Positions 9,428-20,586 of a stretch of 64,000 bases of DNA are shown in pieces. Where the stretch lies: assembly GCA_963837455.1 (NCBI GenBank), contig CAWINM010000006.1, positions 124,001 through 188,000 of the forward strand, written 5' to 3'. Numbering within the stretch: the stretch's first letter is position 1; every line of letters begins with the position of its first letter. The position numbers were made by a program, and so were the translations under genes. Source of the DNA: DASYQD01 sp963837455. GTDB lineage: Bacteria; Acidobacteriota; Thermoanaerobaculia; Multivoradales; JAIOJS01. The notes under the pieces are model-generated. The model did no database searches and was not told where the DNA came from. It worked only from the letters and a program-made list of their open reading frames with translations.

Positions 9428-9960
9428 ATGGATCGCGACGCCGGCACCGCCGGAGGCGGCTCCGAGCCGCTGACCTTCGCCGCCCTCTACGACGAGCTGC
9501 ACGCGCTTGCCCGCAGCCAGGCCCGCCGTTCGCGACCCGGCCACACGCTCAACACGACGGCCCTGCTGCACGAGGCGTATCTCAAGCTCGCCCACGCCGG
9601 CGCTGCGGAGGACCGCCAGCACTTCTTCGCGCTGGCGGCGCGAGCCATGCGCCAGGTGCTCGTCGACCACGCGCGCCAGCAGGCGTCGCAGAAGCGCGGC
9701 GCCGGCAGGCACGTGACCACCCTCGGCGACGACGTGGCGGGGATCCAGGCCGATGCCACCGAGGTGCTGGCGATCGATGCGGCGCTGGCGCGGCTCCAGG
9801 ACGCCAACGAGCGGCTGGCGCGCGTCGTCGAGCTGCGCTTCTTCGGCGGGCTCTCGGTCGAGGAGACAGCCGAGGCACTCGGCACCTCGACGGCCACCGT
9901 CAAGCGCGACTGGCGGGCGGCCCACGCCTTCCTCGTCGCGGCGCTCGGCGCCGGCCCGTC

Positions 9961-9964
<4 letters not shown>
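9428..9964 (+). CDS. ECF-type sigma factor (acidobacterial sigma-70 X6 type)
   Basis: A 178-residue sigma-70 family factor. The region 2 part includes 'LHALARSQARRSRPGHTLNT' and 'LLHEAYLKLA', followed by 'HFFALAARAMRQVLVDHARQ', a signature of the ECF group found with eukaryote-like kinases in Acidobacteriota and Planctomycetota. Region 4 is 'VELRFFGGLSVEETAEALG' followed by 'STATVKRDWRAA'. ATG 9428 is the first start that preserves the family N-terminus; the same frame is open far upstream because of the preceding frameshift. The stop overlaps the kinase GTG at 9961. No separate anti-sigma factor gene is present, so the kinase probably transmits the signal. Confidence 0.88.
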
Positions 9965-12933
<2,969 letters not shown>

Positions 12934-12971
12934 AGGCAGCGCGAGCGGCCAGGCGCGAGCTGACGCCGAGG

Positions 12972-13014
12972 GTCGCTCGCCGCCTCGGGTGAGCCCACTC
13001 GCGGCGAGAGCGAC
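12972..13014 (+). terminator. Hairpin downstream of the kinase operon
   Basis: GTCGCTCGCCGC (12972-12983) pairs with GCGGCGAGAGCGAC (13001-13014), leaving one bulged A and a 17-nt loop. It lies about 40 bp after the kinase stop, in a position suited to ending the sigma factor/kinase transcript. There is no T-run, so termination is uncertain and it may only stabilise the 3' end. Confidence 0.4.
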
Positions 13015-13097
13015 ACGGCCGGTCGCTATACTCGGCGACCCAGGCTCATGCCCACCCGCCAACCCTCACCGCCACACCGGCTCGGCCGCGGGGCGCG

Positions 13098-14552
13098 GTG
13101 TTGCCGGTGCGCCCAGGCTTGAACGCCATCGGCCGGCGGGCCGGCGTGCGCGTCGGCGGCCTGGTGCTGGCGGCCAGCGTCTCGCTGCTCGCGGGCGTCA
13201 CCCTCGCCGGGCACGCGCACCAGTCGCCGGGGCTCCACGCGCAGTCGCGACCGAACATCGTGCTCGTCGTGCTCTGCGCCTTCCGGTTCAACCGGATCGG
13301 GGCGGCCGGCTACTGGCGACCCCTGACGCCGAACCTCGATCGTATCGCCAGCCGGGGCGTCTTCTTCGAGCATGCGGTCAGCGCCGCGTCGTGGACGAAG
13401 CCCGCCGCCGCCAGCCTGCTCACCGGCCTCACGCCCGGCGTCCATCAGCTCGACGATTACTACGACGTGGCGGACATCCTCGGTGGCCGCGTGATGCGCA
13501 AGAAGGTGTTGCCGCCGAACCTCACCACCCTGGCCTCGCAGCTGCGCGCCAACGGCTACGACACCTTCGCGCGCGTCAACAACGTCCACGCCGGCGACTA
13601 CTTCGGGGTCACGCGTGGGTTCGAGAACCAGCGCACCGACAACACCGTGCACCTCGACGACATGGTCGACCAGCTGCATCGTTGGCTGCTTGCCCGCAAC
13701 CGCAGCAAGCCGTTCTTCGCCATGCTCTTCACGCTCGATACCCACGCCCCGTACGACCCGGGCTACCAGTTCTTCGAGCGCACCTCGCGCTACCCCCTGC
13801 CCGGCGGGGGCTGGGAGTTCGAAAAGCTCCGCGTCCGCACCGAGAACGAGGTGATGGCCCACCTCGCAAGCGATCACCGCTGGCCCCAGGAGCTGCAGGA
13901 GCGCTGGATCGATCTCTACGATGCCGGCGTGATGGAAGTCGATTCCCGTTTCCGGCAGCTCCAGACCGTGCTCGCCGAGACCGGCGCGCTGCACGACACG
14001 ATCTTCGTGGTGACCGCCGACCACGGGGAGCGGTTCTTCGAGCACGGCCGCGTCGACCATGGCTGGTTCCCCGACGAGCCGGTGCTCCAGGTCCCGCTGA
14101 TCCTCGCCGGACCCGGGATCCCGCGGGGGCGAAGGGTCTCGGCGGTGGTCCGCAGTATCGACCTCTATCCGACGATCGACGAGCTGCTCGGGCTCGAGAA
14201 CCCGCCGCTGCTGCAGGGCACCTCCCTCCTCCCCCTCATCCACGGTGAGACGGAGCCGGCGCCGAGGCCGGCCTTCTCGGTGGGGGACGCCGAGTACGCC
14301 CTGCGCGTGGGGCGCTACAAGCTGCGCTGGGCACCGGGCAGCGCCAAGATGCTCTACGACCTCGAGGCCGACCCGACCGAGTCGCACGACCTTTCGGGCG
14401 AGGCTCCGGAGGTGTTCCAGCGAATCGAAGAGCAGCTCGAGAGGATCCTCAGGCTGGAGGCGGTGCTGCGGCCAAAGGTCGGGACCGCCAGGCAGCGGGA
14501 GGTCGAGCCCGCGGTGCGCAACCGGTTGCGAGCCCTGGGCTACGTGCACTGA
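13098..14552 (+). CDS. Sulfatase/alkaline-phosphatase-fold secreted protein with altered metal site
   Basis: A 484-residue protein from GTG 13098 with an N-terminal hydrophobic segment ('GGLVLAASVSLLAGVTLAGH') acting as signal peptide or anchor. The sulfatase (arylsulfatase/phosphoglycerol transferase) fold is clear: 'RPNIVLVVL', 'TPNLDRIASRGVFFEHAVS', 'WTKPAAASLLTG' and 'VTADHGERFFEHG'. Two features are unusual. The family metal-site motif D-x-L-R-x-D-H is replaced by C-A-F-R-F-N-R, and Thr occupies the position of the formylglycine Cys/Ser. The distal Asp-His ligands are retained. It may act as a pseudo-enzyme, a binding protein or a divergent phosphatase/transferase. No formylglycine-generating enzyme gene is nearby. 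Confidence 0.82.
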   Translation: MLPVRPGLNAIGRRAGVRVGGLVLAASVSLLAGVTLAGHAHQSPGLHAQSRPNIVLVVLCAFRFNRIGAAGYWRPLTPNLDRIASRGVFFEHAVSAASWTKPAAASLLTGLTPGVHQLDDYYDVADILGGRVMRKKVLPPNLTTLASQLRANGYDTFARVNNVHAGDYFGVTRGFENQRTDNTVHLDDMVDQLHRWLLARNRSKPFFAMLFTLDTHAPYDPGYQFFERTSRYPLPGGGWEFEKLRVRTENEVMAHLASDHRWPQELQERWIDLYDAGVMEVDSRFRQLQTVLAETGALHDTIFVVTADHGERFFEHGRVDHGWFPDEPVLQVPLILAGPGIPRGRRVSAVVRSIDLYPTIDELLGLENPPLLQGTSLLPLIHGETEPAPRPAFSVGDAEYALRVGRYKLRWAPGSAKMLYDLEADPTESHDLSGEAPEVFQRIEEQLERILRLEAVLRPKVGTARQREVEPAVRNRLRALGYVH

Positions 14553-14720
14553 GCGGCGGCCGCACCGGCGAGCCCGACGCTGCCTGCGCGCCCACACGCA
14601 GTGGCGGATCTCCAAGCGTGGCGGCCTGCCGCTCGAGATGGAAGCGGAGATGCACCAGACCGAGGCGCCCGGCACCAATCGCCTCTCGGCTCTCCACCAC
14701 TACGACAGGGGGCAGCTCCC

Positions 14721-14743
14721 GCCCGGCGGCCAAGGGGCCGGGC
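14721..14743 (-). terminator. GC hairpin after the XRE operon
   Basis: GCCCGGC (14721-14727) and GCCGGGC (14737-14743) form a 7-bp stem with a 9-nt loop, a few bases beyond the stop of the minus-strand regulator gene and between convergent genes. No T-run follows on either strand. Confidence 0.3.
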
Positions 14744-14749
14744 GCGGCG

Positions 14750-14956
14750 CTACGAGCTGACCGCGGGCTCGGGCTCGAAGATCTCCTCGATGGCGAGGCC
14801 GAAGAGGCGGGCGAGCCCGAAGGCGAGCGGCAGGCTCGGATCGTAGCGGCCGGTCTCGATGGCGTTGATGGTCTGGCGCGAGACGCCCAGCCGCTCCGCG
14901 AGGTCGGCCTGCGACCAGCTGCGCTCGGCGCGCAGGACGCGCAGGCGGTTGGTCAT
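14750..14956 (-). CDS. Small XRE-family HTH transcriptional regulator
   Basis: A 68-residue protein that is almost only a Cro/C1-type helix-turn-helix: 'LRVLRAERSWSQADLAERLG' then 'SRQTINAIETGRYDPSLPLA', ending 'LFGLAIEEIFEPE'. This compact type commonly lies beside a small membrane protein gene and regulates its own operon. ATG 14956 overlaps the stop region of the upstream membrane gene (14953), making translational coupling likely. It is the last gene of the four-gene minus-strand operon that starts at 16182. The inverted repeat in the operon promoter (16249-16265) is a candidate binding site, which is inference from position. Confidence 0.88.
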   Translation of the reverse strand: MTNRLRVLRAERSWSQADLAERLGVSRQTINAIETGRYDPSLPLAFGLARLFGLAIEEIFEPEPAVSS

Positions 14957-15456
14957 GCGTCCCCGCGCCCCGCGTAGCGCCGCGTGCCCAGCCACAAGCC
15001 CGCCGCCCAGGAGAGCATCATCACCACGGCGGTCGCGTAGCCGCCGAGGTCCGGCGCCCCGAGCTGCTCGAGCAGCGGGTAGAGCAGTGAGAAGGCCGCG
15101 CCGGCGCCGAAGGCGAGGGCCAACGCCTCGGTCTCGATGCGCCGCAGCAGCTCGTCCGCCTCGCGCAGGAAGACCAGATAGCTTCGCGTGGCCTGGAAGG
15201 CAAGTGCCAGCGCGAGGCCGAGGGCCAGCCACGGCAGCGCGGCGGGGATCGACGCCCGCCAGCGCAGCGTCGCCGTCGCGCCCACGTAGGCAAGAGCGGC
15301 GGCCAGCATCCAGAGGGTAATGCGACGCTGGTTGTGCAGGTCGCGACGGGTGTAGAAGCCACCGCCGCAGCCGGGGCCGGGCGGGGAGGTGCCAGGGGCG
15401 TGGCCGCCCGACTCGCGGCCCTCTGCCTCGGGCGGCGGCGGACCGGTCTTCGGCAC
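14953..15456 (-). CDS. Small multispanning membrane protein of the XRE operon
   Basis: About 167 residues from GTG 15456, directly after the rhodanese stop (15459). A Pro/Gly-rich N-terminal tail of about 50 residues precedes four hydrophobic helices: 'LWMLAAALAYVGATATL', 'LPWLALGLALALAF', 'ALALAFGAGAAFSLLYPLL' and 'AVVMMLSWAAGLWLG'. Between helices 2 and 3 lies 'READELLRRIETEALALAFG', a charged motif I associate with DUF2178-like membrane proteins encoded beside small XRE regulators. No catalytic residues are evident. The start could be further in, near 'MLAAALAY'. Confidence 0.7.
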   Translation of the reverse strand: MPKTGPPPPEAEGRESGGHAPGTSPPGPGCGGGFYTRRDLHNQRRITLWMLAAALAYVGATATLRWRASIPAALPWLALGLALALAFQATRSYLVFLREADELLRRIETEALALAFGAGAAFSLLYPLLEQLGAPDLGGYATAVVMMLSWAAGLWLGTRRYAGRGDA

Positions 15457-15458
15457 TG

Positions 15459-15800
15459 TCAGGCGCCGGACTCCACCGGTAGCCCGGCGGCGACCCAGCC
15501 GCTGATGCCCGCCGCGAGCACCTCGACCTCGCTGAAGCCCATCTTGCGCGCCCGCCGCGCCGCGTTGGGAGCTTTGCGGCAAAGCGGGTTGGAGCAGTAG
15601 AAGACGAGCGGATGGGCGCGCTCGCTGGGCAGGTCGCTCTCGAGGAAGGCCTGGGGATCGAGGTGGCGAGCTCCCGGGACCCGGGCGCGCTCCCAGCTGC
15701 CGCGCGAGTTGACGTCGAAGACGGCGATGCGTTCGCTCTGCAGGCGCCTGTGCAGCGTCGCCGGGTCGACGGTTTTGAGTCCCATCAGACGAGCAAACAT
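15459..15800 (-). CDS. Single-domain rhodanese-like sulfurtransferase
   Basis: A 113-residue rhodanese domain: 'VDPATLHRRLQSERIAVFDV' is the first strand region, 'RGSWERARVPGARHL' the conserved R-x-x-W/Y...G-A-x-x-L segment, and 'PLVFYCSNPLCRKAPNAA' the active-site loop with Cys in 'YCSNPLC'. It ends with 'VEVLAAGISGWVAAGLPVE', the G-x-x-x-W element of the fold. It would transfer sulfane sulfur or act in thiol chemistry in the cytoplasm. The start at 15800 was chosen because the rhodanese fold begins just downstream. It lies between two membrane protein genes in the same operon, and a redox or sulfur role for the operon is possible. Confidence 0.88.
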   Translation of the reverse strand: MFARLMGLKTVDPATLHRRLQSERIAVFDVNSRGSWERARVPGARHLDPQAFLESDLPSERAHPLVFYCSNPLCRKAPNAARRARKMGFSEVEVLAAGISGWVAAGLPVESGA

Positions 15801-15819
15801 GAAGGGATCGCTCCTCGCG

Positions 15820-16182
15820 TCACGGCTGGGGCCGCGGGCACGCCGGCCGCGAGCGCTCGCTGCGCAGGATGAACGGCATCGCGGCGCAGCTGCCATAGAT
15901 GGGGATCATGGCGGCGAGCGTCGCGGGGTTGCGCGTTCCGATGATGGCGAAACCGGCGAGGATGGCCACCGCCAACAGCACGATGCTCGGCGACGGCAGG
16001 GAACCGCGGCCCGAGCGGCGCCGCTGGAACACGTCGGTGCCGACGAGGGCGACCACGAGCATCAGCGGGCCGGCCGCGAGGATCCATGGAGTGTGGGGCG
16101 CCGCCACGACGAGGGCGGTCGCGACGAGCATCACCAGCGCCAGGAAGAGGGCTGGCCCCAGGCTGGTCAGAGCTCGGTTCAT
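15820..16182 (-). CDS. Hypothetical membrane protein, first gene of the XRE operon
   Basis: A 120-residue protein with four hydrophobic helices ('LGPALFLALVMLVATALVV', 'WILAAGPLMLVVALVG', 'SIVLLAVAILAGFAIIG', 'AAMIPIYGSCAAMPFIL'). ATG 16182 is preferred over ATG 16188 because the GAGGA at 16191-16195 gives normal spacing only to the former. No recognisable family. As the first gene behind the promoter at 16236-16264, its expression should follow the putative XRE repressor encoded last in the operon. Confidence 0.7.
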   Translation of the reverse strand: MNRALTSLGPALFLALVMLVATALVVAAPHTPWILAAGPLMLVVALVGTDVFQRRRSGRGSLPSPSIVLLAVAILAGFAIIGTRNPATLAAMIPIYGSCAAMPFILRSERSRPACPRPQP

Positions 16183-16235
16183 CGTCATTCTCCTCGTCGA
16201 GAGGGTCGGTGAATCCTTCCCCCCTCGCTGCACGG

Positions 16236-16265
16236 ATTGTAAAGCATCATTGACATTCTGTCAAT
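16236..16265 (-). promoter_or_regulatory. Sigma70-type promoter with overlapping inverted repeat, XRE operon
   Basis: On the minus strand TTGACA (16264-16259) is followed after exactly 17 bases by TACAAT (16241-16236), a near-consensus promoter about 50 bp upstream of the first gene. ATTGACA-TTC-TGTCAAT (16249-16265) is an inverted repeat covering the -35 and the adjacent spacer, the classic place for a repressor operator. The operon's own XRE regulator is the obvious candidate ligand. Confidence 0.75.
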
Positions 16266-16392
16266 TAGGGTTGACTCCACGGAGGGGCCACAGAGCTTCC
16301 CTGGGGGCCGCCCGCTCGGCAGCGATCGAGGTGACGGCCGGAAGTCGGCACCCACGGCCCGACACCCGCGGCGGACGATCGCCGCGACTGGA

Positions 16393-17763
16393 TCAGAGGA
16401 AGTGGAAGACCGGGGGGAAGACCACCACCACGCACCAGGCCCACAGCGAGTACACGGGCAGATACGCCATCTGCCAGCGCTCGAGGGCGGCGAGCGACGC
16501 GCGGCCCCGCAGCAATCGCGTGTACAACCACGCCGACCCCACCAGGTTGACGAGCAGGACGACGTTCTCGCCCAGCGCTGCCACCTTGTTGGGGCTGAAG
16601 CCGAAGGCGGAGATGCGCACCGCGATGGCGCCGAGCGCGAACGCGTCGACGACCAGCGCGCTGGCGACGAGCAGCAGCTGCAGGGCGTCGAAGACGCCGG
16701 GAGGCGCATCGGGATCGCGAGCCGAGACGGCGTAGACCACCAGGCCGACCACCACCGCGAGCAACAGGTCGAGGGCGATCAGCACGTTGCGCTCGACCGC
16801 CATGCCGCTGCGGGTCCACGCCATGGCGGCGAGGAAGGTGAGCAGCATCGCCGTGAACAGCGGCGTGAACAGGCGCGTCAGCACCGGCGCCATGTTCTCG
16901 ATGACGCTCTTCTTGGTCTCCACGAGCCAGGCGCCGACGAGCACCGCGCCGAGCGCCCCGCACGGCAGCAGCCAGCGCGACACGAACCAAGTGGCGTCGA
17001 GGCCGATGGCCTCGAACATGAGGGTGGTGAACGCCGCCAGCACGCCGCCGCCGAGCGCGATGAGGGCGTAGTAGATGAACAGCTCGCCGGAGAAGCGCAC
17101 GAAGTCCATGCGACCCGAGCCGCGGCGCCAGGGGCCGCCGACGTAGGCGACGCCCACCGCCAGCCAGAGCGCGATGGGCAGGTGGGTGGCGGCGAGCAGC
17201 AGCGTCGCGCCCCGCGGGGCGAAGGGGTAGAGGTTGGCGAACAGCACAGCGGCAGCGAAGGAGGCGACGATCGGTACCATGCCGGCGGTGCCCGAGCGCC
17301 GCTTCCAGACCAGGTAGCCGGTCAACAACGGCAGCACGAAGAGACCGAGGTTGCGCGCGTAGAAGGACTGAGCCGCGGCGTCTCTACCCATCAGGTGGTA
17401 GCCGAGGAGCTCGGGCACCTTGAAGGCGAGGGCGGCGAGGACGGCGAGCGCGACGACGACGACGGGCTCACGGCGACTGCGCGGGTCCACGGCCTCGTCG
17501 CCCCCCGCCACCACCAACTGCTTCCACAGCCGCTCGGAGTGCTCGCGTGCGAACTCGCGCGACAGCGCGTCGAGGTTGCCCAGGCGCTTGACCGCCACCA
17601 GGAGGGCCTCGTCCGCGGCCAGGCCCACCCCCACCAGCGTCGCAATCTCGGCGCGCAGGTGGTCCTCGAGCTCCGCGGCGTCCGGGGAGTGGATGGCCTG
17701 GTGGCGGCGCAGGTAGTCGCGCCAGATCCCTATCTGCGCCTCGACCTGCTCAGAGTAGGTCAC
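16393..17763 (-). CDS. PadR-associated permease-prefix-domain membrane protein
   Basis: About 456 residues from GTG 17763, overlapping the PadR stop (17760) by 4 nt. Residues 1-75 form the permease prefix domain: 'EAQIGIWRDYLRRHQAI' and 'AELEDHLRAEIATLVGVGLA' then 'ALLVAVKRLGNLDALSREFA'. This soluble helical domain is found at the N-terminus of membrane proteins paired with PadR regulators in Acidobacteriota. After it come about ten to eleven hydrophobic helices, without the MacB/FtsX domains of the ABC members of the group. It is thus a membrane protein of unknown transport or sensing role, with expression set by its neighbour. Longer in-frame starts upstream run antisense to or through the regulator and are rejected. 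Confidence 0.82.
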   Translation of the reverse strand: MTYSEQVEAQIGIWRDYLRRHQAIHSPDAAELEDHLRAEIATLVGVGLAADEALLVAVKRLGNLDALSREFAREHSERLWKQLVVAGGDEAVDPRSRREPVVVVALAVLAALAFKVPELLGYHLMGRDAAAQSFYARNLGLFVLPLLTGYLVWKRRSGTAGMVPIVASFAAAVLFANLYPFAPRGATLLLAATHLPIALWLAVGVAYVGGPWRRGSGRMDFVRFSGELFIYYALIALGGGVLAAFTTLMFEAIGLDATWFVSRWLLPCGALGAVLVGAWLVETKKSVIENMAPVLTRLFTPLFTAMLLTFLAAMAWTRSGMAVERNVLIALDLLLAVVVGLVVYAVSARDPDAPPGVFDALQLLLVASALVVDAFALGAIAVRISAFGFSPNKVAALGENVVLLVNLVGSAWLYTRLLRGRASLAALERWQMAYLPVYSLWAWCVVVVFPPVFHFL

Positions 17764-18227
17764 GTCGCCCTCCGGCTCGCGACCGGTCCGGGCACGGAGT
17801 GCCTGCAGCCCAACGTCAGCGGTTCTTCGGTGGTCATGCCGCCCCCCCAGCTCGTCAATGGCGCGGTCGAGAATCGCCAGCGCCGAGTCGGCACCGCGAG
17901 TGTGGCCCGCCAGATGCCGCGCAGCGTGGCATCGACCACCTGCCACTGCCGCCGCTGCTCGGTGAGCTGCCGCCGGCCCTGCTTGGTGATCTGGTAGTAC
18001 CGCCGCCGGCGGCCCGTCTCGGAGCTGCCCCACTTCGCCTGCACGTACCCCAGGCGCTCGAGCCGGTGCAGCACCGGGTAGAGCATGCCGTCGGTCCATC
18101 GCAACGCGCCGCCCGAGAGCTCGCCGACGCGCTTGAGGATGGCGTAGCCGTAGCTCTCGCCCTCCGCCAGGATGGCCAGCACGAGAGGCGTCGCCGAGGC
18201 CGCTACGAGGTCCTTGCCGATCTCCAT
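17760..18227 (-). CDS. PadR-family transcriptional regulator
   Basis: Residues 1-110 are a standard PadR winged helix: 'PLVLAILAEGESYGYAIL', 'TDGMLYPVLHRLERLGYVQA' and 'RRRRYYQITKQGRRQL'. Family members of this type usually end near residue 110; here a further 45 residues of Arg/Thr-rich sequence precede the stop. This may reflect a small indel that shifted the end, because another frame over the same bases encodes 'SALAILDRAIDELGG', which looks more native. ATG 18227 gives the canonical N-terminus. The 4-nt overlap with the permease gene ties the two together. Autorepression through the repeats at 18235-18259 is likely. Confidence 0.85.
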   Translation of the reverse strand: MEIGKDLVAASATPLVLAILAEGESYGYAILKRVGELSGGALRWTDGMLYPVLHRLERLGYVQAKWGSSETGRRRRYYQITKQGRRQLTEQRRQWQVVDATLRGIWRATLAVPTRRWRFSTAPLTSWGGGMTTEEPLTLGCRHSVPGPVASRRAT

Positions 18228-18234
18228 GGCGCCC

Positions 18235-18294
18235 GTACATGCATCCTTCGTCCATGCATGACGGCTTTATACATAGAAGCACAATGTACGTCAA
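18235..18294 (-). promoter_or_regulatory. Promoter and candidate PadR operator
   Basis: Minus-strand TTGACG (18294-18289), a 17-base spacer and TATAAA (18271-18266) form a good promoter for padR. Between it and the start codon lie two copies of ATGCAT (18239-18244 and 18254-18259) spaced 15 bases centre to centre. GTACAT (18235-18240) also has its inverse ATGTAC at 18284-18289. PadR proteins bind ATGT/ACAT-type inverted repeats, so this region probably holds the autoregulatory operator. Confidence 0.62.
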
Positions 18295-18373
18295 GACTCC
18301 TGCCGGCGCGCGTCCCCGATCCCGCGACGACGCTGAAGAGCCCATGGCGGCGAGCAAGCGCCCGCCAAGACAT

Positions 18374-18457
18374 CTAGTCGAGCTTTCGATAGTTGGCGAT
18401 CAGCAGCTCCGAGAAGAGCCTCCGCGCATCTGCGGGAAGCTGACTGGCTCCTTCCAT
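18374..18457 (-). pseudogene. Possible 27-residue C-terminal gene remnant
   Basis: A short minus-strand frame ends 'LPADARRLFSELLIANYRKLD' style (quoted in part: 'RRLFSELLIANYRKL') before a TAG at 18376-18374. The amphipathic composition is unlike chance translation of GC-rich DNA, but no larger gene is attached upstream. It could be the tail of a deleted gene. No family is recognised. The rest of 18295-18618 shows no gene. Confidence 0.2.
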
Positions 18458-18618
18458 GCCTTGGCCTGTGGGACAGCCACGGAAAGCGATCCCCCGCGAG
18501 CCCGCCGTAGTGGGCGCTGACCCTGGCGCTCAGCGCCGCGATCCGGACGGCGTCCTCGGGCGGCAGCCAAGGGCGCGCAAGCGGCGAGGGCGGCCCGCTA
18601 TCGGAATCTTGCGGGGCC

Positions 18619-18654
18619 TTGACAGGTGATGTGGTGTTGTAGTTAACTACAACA
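18619..18654 (+). promoter_or_regulatory. TTGACA -35-like box followed by a perfect 20-bp palindrome
   Basis: TTGACA (18619-18624) is followed 10 bases later by TGTTGTAGTTAACTACAACA (18635-18654), which reads identically on both strands. The palindrome covers the position expected for a -10 element and lies about 90 bp before the start of the secreted-protein gene at 18742. This is the layout of a promoter blocked by a dimeric repressor. The GTAGTTAACTAC core resembles BlaI/MecI-type operators, but no BlaI gene is in the window; the GntR regulator encoded at 19311 is the nearest candidate. Confidence 0.6.
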
Positions 18655-18741
18655 GTTGCTCGAGGGCTCCTACCGGGACTGGCCAGACCGGCGAGCGGCT
18701 CGAGGCCCAAGATCCACCCAAGCCTGCTCGAGGAAACACTC

Positions 18742-19269
18742 ATGAAACCCACACGCATCCTGCTGTCAGCCTTGCTACTGTCGCTACCTTTGACCACCCT
18801 CGCCCTGGCGCAGTCCGACGCCAAGGGCACCTTCGACATGCTGAAGACGCTGGAAGGGACCTGGGAGGGGCACTTGACCACCGTGCCGCCGATGCCCGAC
18901 GTCCAGCCCGCCACCGTCGCCCACGTCACCCTCCGCGTCACCTCGAGGGGTCACGCGCTCATGCATGAGATGCGGCTGGATGGGAATCCCGACGACCCGA
19001 TCACCATGCTGTACCTCGACGACGACCGCTTGGTGCTCACGCACTACTGCGACGCCGGCAACCGCCCGCGCATGCAGGGCAAGGTGTCGCCCGACGGCAT
19101 GACCGTGAGCTTCGAGCTCGTCGACGTCGCCGGCAGCCTGGAGCACGGGCACATGCACCACGTCATGTTCACCAAGATCGACGCCGACCACCACACCGAG
19201 GAGTGGACGTTTATGCTCCCCGGCGACAAGTCCGTCCAGGCGCACTTCGACCTGCGGCGCGTGAAGTGA
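18742..19269 (+). CDS. Secreted protein of DUF1579-like/lipocalin-type fold, function unknown
   Basis: A 175-residue protein with a signal peptide ('RILLSALLLSLPLTTLALAQ', cleavage after Ala-Gln region). The mature part begins 'LKTLEGTWEGHL', the G-x-W start of a lipocalin- or nitrobindin-like beta-barrel, and continues with 'GHALMHEMRLDG', 'MLYLDDDRLVLTHYCDAGN' and 'MHHVMFTKIDADHHTEEW'. This pattern is common in acidobacterial proteins of the DUF1579 sort. It is His-rich (several His at 115-155), so metal or haem binding is possible but not shown. RBS AGGAAA precedes ATG 18742. It is upstream of, and may be co-transcribed with, the GntR/ABC genes. Confidence 0.65.
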   Translation: MKPTRILLSALLLSLPLTTLALAQSDAKGTFDMLKTLEGTWEGHLTTVPPMPDVQPATVAHVTLRVTSRGHALMHEMRLDGNPDDPITMLYLDDDRLVLTHYCDAGNRPRMQGKVSPDGMTVSFELVDVAGSLEHGHMHHVMFTKIDADHHTEEWTFMLPGDKSVQAHFDLRRVK

Positions 19270-19310
19270 TCGCCACCAACCCCGCCGTCGAGGCGACCTA
19301 GAAGCTCGGA

Positions 19311-19691
19311 ATGGACCGTGAGTGGACCGACCCTCGGCCGATCTACCGGCAGCTGCGCGACCGCGTCGTGGCGATGATCCTCGACGGCGTCCTCGCCGAG
19401 GGGGACCCGCTGCCTTCGGTGCGCACCGTCGCCGCCGAGTACCGGGTCAATCCGCTCACGGTCCTCAAGAGCTACCAGCAGCTCGTCGACGAGGGGCTGA
19501 TCGAGAGCCGGCGCGGCCGCGGCATGTTCGTCAACCCCGGCGCCCGCGACCTCGTGCTCGGCGCCGAGCGGCAGACATTCCTGCGCGACGAGTGGCCGCG
19601 CATCCACGCCACCGTGAAACGGCTCGGCCTCGACGTCAAGGAGCTCCTCGACGGCGAGCCGCCCGCCAACCCCCCAGAGGAGAAGGGCTGA
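19311..19691 (+). CDS. GntR-family (YtrA-type) regulator
   Basis: A 126-residue regulator with the short YtrA architecture. A winged helix 'PIYRQLRDRVVAMILDGVL' and 'LPSVRTVAAEYRVNPLTVLK' leads to 'YQQLVDEGLIESRRGRGMFV', followed by a brief helical tail for dimerisation and no effector domain. YtrA regulators sit first in operons with an ABC ATPase and permease and repress them, and that is the arrangement here (19696 and 20583). ATG 19311 is the first family-consistent start. The palindrome at 18635-18654 could be its site if the secreted-protein gene belongs to the same regulon. Confidence 0.9.
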   Translation: MDREWTDPRPIYRQLRDRVVAMILDGVLAEGDPLPSVRTVAAEYRVNPLTVLKSYQQLVDEGLIESRRGRGMFVNPGARDLVLGAERQTFLRDEWPRIHATVKRLGLDVKELLDGEPPANPPEEKG

Positions 19692-19695
19692 GGCC

Positions 19696-20582
<887 letters not shown>

Positions 20583-20586
<4 letters not shown>

